DNA from: Candidatus Kerfeldbacteria bacterium
Lineage (GTDB): Bacteria > Patescibacteriota > Patescibacteriia > PEXW01
Direction of reading: 5' to 3'
DNA length: 6,762 nucleotides
NCBI GenBank assembly: GCA_903867845.1
Contig: CAIPSZ010000190.1
Location: 1-6,762, forward strand
Numbering within the stretch: position 1 is the stretch's first letter; each line of letters starts with the position of its first letter. The notes below the pieces were generated by a model that was given only the letters and a program-made list of their open reading frames with translations, was not told where the DNA came from and ran no database searches. A program made the position numbers and the translations under genes. This document shows, in pieces, positions 5,880-6,762 of the stretch.

Positions 5880-6762
5880 ATGCGCACAAAACTCCTCATT
5901 CTCGCAAGCAGCCTGGCCATTCTCAGTTTTGTACTTGCCCCGCAGGTCCGGGCTGCGACCACAATTGTGAGTTGCGGCAAACTTGCTGATGGGTCCTCCC
6001 CGAGTACGCTCGATGTTGGGACGTCTTGGATCAAGCTGCAAGTGGCCATCCCCGGGGTGACCGTTGATTGCACGGATGATACTGGGGTTACCGCGCCGTA
6101 CATTGCGGACATGGGTGCCTACGTGGCGGGGCTGTACAAGTACTTCGTGGGGGTCATTGGCATCCTGGCAACGGTCATGGTGTTCTATGGCGGCGTGAAG
6201 TGGTTGACGGCGGCGGGAAACGCCAGCCGGGTGAAAGATGCCAAGGAGACGATTTTCTCCGCGCTCATCGCTATAGTCATTTCCTTTGGTTCCTACCTCT
6301 TGCTCTACACCATCAATCCGAATTTAGTAAACCTGCACCCACCTGTGCTGAAAACGGTAAAATCGCAAGCACAACTGTTCCTTCCTACGTATCGATTCTG
6401 TGATGGTCTGAGCGCCGCTGAACTTACTAGTGATGGCAAAGACGTCCCTTGCGGGCAAGTAAAAACGCTTACTGCTCCAACAAACACGTCACCAGGTTTA
6501 GGTTGCATGGGTTCATTCTGTGACTCAAGTTTTTTTTCTTCTGAAAGCGTATGCGCCATTACAACTGGTGCTGGCGGAGCAATTATCAGTGGTTCGTGTG
6601 AGTCTGACCTTGCTGGTGTTGGCGTTCAAGATCCAACAAAGAAGTTCAGTGTAAATTTTAACGCCGGACCATCATGTGGAGAGTATATCCATAGTGCAAA
6701 CCCATTATCAACACAGTATTATGCGTATAGCAAGTGTTCTGTTGACCATGCGCACTGTGTAG
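5880..6762 (+). CDS. Secreted TrbC/VirB2-like two-helix protein with cysteine-rich C-terminal extension (3' end outside window)
   Basis: The frame opens at ATG 5880, three bases after the previous stop, and stays open to the edge (294 codons). Residues 1-25 are a signal peptide (MRTKLL, hydrophobic core, likely cleavage after VRA). Residues 26-75 are a short exported region with Cys32 and Cys64. Two helices at about 80-104 and 124-144 flank a basic loop (VKWLTAAGNASRVKDAKE) with Lys107, Arg117, Lys119 and Lys122; this hairpin, ending LLYTINPNLVNL, matches TrbC/VirB2-like pilin-type proteins near VirB4 in Patescibacteria. The positive-inside rule puts the loop in the cytoplasm and both termini outside. 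Ordinary TrbC/VirB2 proteins end soon after helix 2; this one adds at least 144 residues with nine more cysteines (174, 191, 209, 214, 225, 240, 266, 286, 293). The TAG at 6760-6762 is out of frame and is not its stop. Composition falls to about 40% GC over 6601-6660. A secreted or surface T4SS subunit is likely; the tail's role is unknown. Confidence 0.83.
   Translation, partial: MRTKLLILASSLAILSFVLAPQVRAATTIVSCGKLADGSSPSTLDVGTSWIKLQVAIPGVTVDCTDDTGVTAPYIADMGAYVAGLYKYFVGVIGILATVMVFYGGVKWLTAAGNASRVKDAKETIFSALIAIVISFGSYLLLYTINPNLVNLHPPVLKTVKSQAQLFLPTYRFCDGLSAAELTSDGKDVPCGQVKTLTAPTNTSPGLGCMGSFCDSSFFSSESVCAITTGAGGAIISGSCESDLAGVGVQDPTKKFSVNFNAGPSCGEYIHSANPLSTQYYAYSKCSVDHAHCV

Noticed and set aside
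6500..6545. T-run as a rho-independent terminator
   Set aside because: No GC-rich stem precedes the T-run and it is inside an open coding frame.
6760..6762. TAG at the very end as the stop of the last gene
   Set aside because: It is in a different frame from ATG 5880. The gene's last full codon is GTA at 6759-6761, so the gene continues past the window.
1..6762. Alternative genetic code with TGA read as glycine (Gracilibacteria/SR1 type)
   Set aside because: No gene here ends in TGA, but none contains an in-frame TGA either, and glycine is encoded by ordinary GGN codons throughout. A TAA preference explains the stops.

Overview
The window is a tightly packed, single-strand block of eight genes: two are cut by the window edges and six are complete. 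All are on the + strand with junctions of -1 to +14 bases, so this is best read as the interior of one operon. I see no promoter, terminator, RNA gene, insertion sequence or CRISPR array. The recognisable core is the inner-membrane and ATPase part of a type IV secretion (T4SS)/conjugation-like machine: a PrgI-family membrane protein, a TraC-like protein, a VirB4-family ATPase with Walker A and B motifs, a bitopic protein that could be VirB8-like, a protein with two hydrophobic segments, and a TrbC/VirB2-like two-helix protein with a signal peptide.

Organism: the cluster resembles T4SS-like loci of Patescibacteria (Candidate Phyla Radiation), where PrgI, a stand-alone TraC-like protein and VirB4 sit together with poorly characterised small membrane proteins. 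This assignment rests on remembered family resemblance, not a search. Consistent features are dense packing, TAA/TAG stops only, and start codons mostly without a Shine-Dalgarno sequence. A Firmicutes-type conjugative element is the main alternative. Base composition is moderately GC-rich (about 60% in sampled parts of the VirB4 gene), falling to about 40% in two places near the 3' end.

Layout: 1-188, C-terminal tail of an unrecognised hydrophilic protein. 192-1526, soluble two-domain protein with a proline-rich linker of about 100 residues. 1532-1984, PrgI family. 1988-2677, TraC-like protein without an ATPase motif. 2677-4575, VirB4-like ATPase. 4590-5186, single-pass protein with an Asn/Thr-rich linker and a C-terminal soluble domain. 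5196-5876, hydrophilic N-terminal half plus two hydrophobic segments. 5880 to the window end, secreted TrbC/VirB2-like protein with an unusual cysteine-rich C-terminal extension, still open at the edge.

How they may work together (inference): VirB4 powers assembly or substrate movement at the cytoplasmic face, docked through PrgI and the TraC-like protein. The 198-residue protein and the two-segment membrane protein could form the membrane scaffold. The TrbC-like protein would supply a membrane or surface subunit. No relaxase, VirD4 coupling protein or VirB11 is present, so DNA transfer cannot be concluded from this window. The most unusual item is the last gene: all 11 of its cysteines are predicted to lie outside the cell, while the rest of the cluster encodes only two cysteines in about 1,740 residues.
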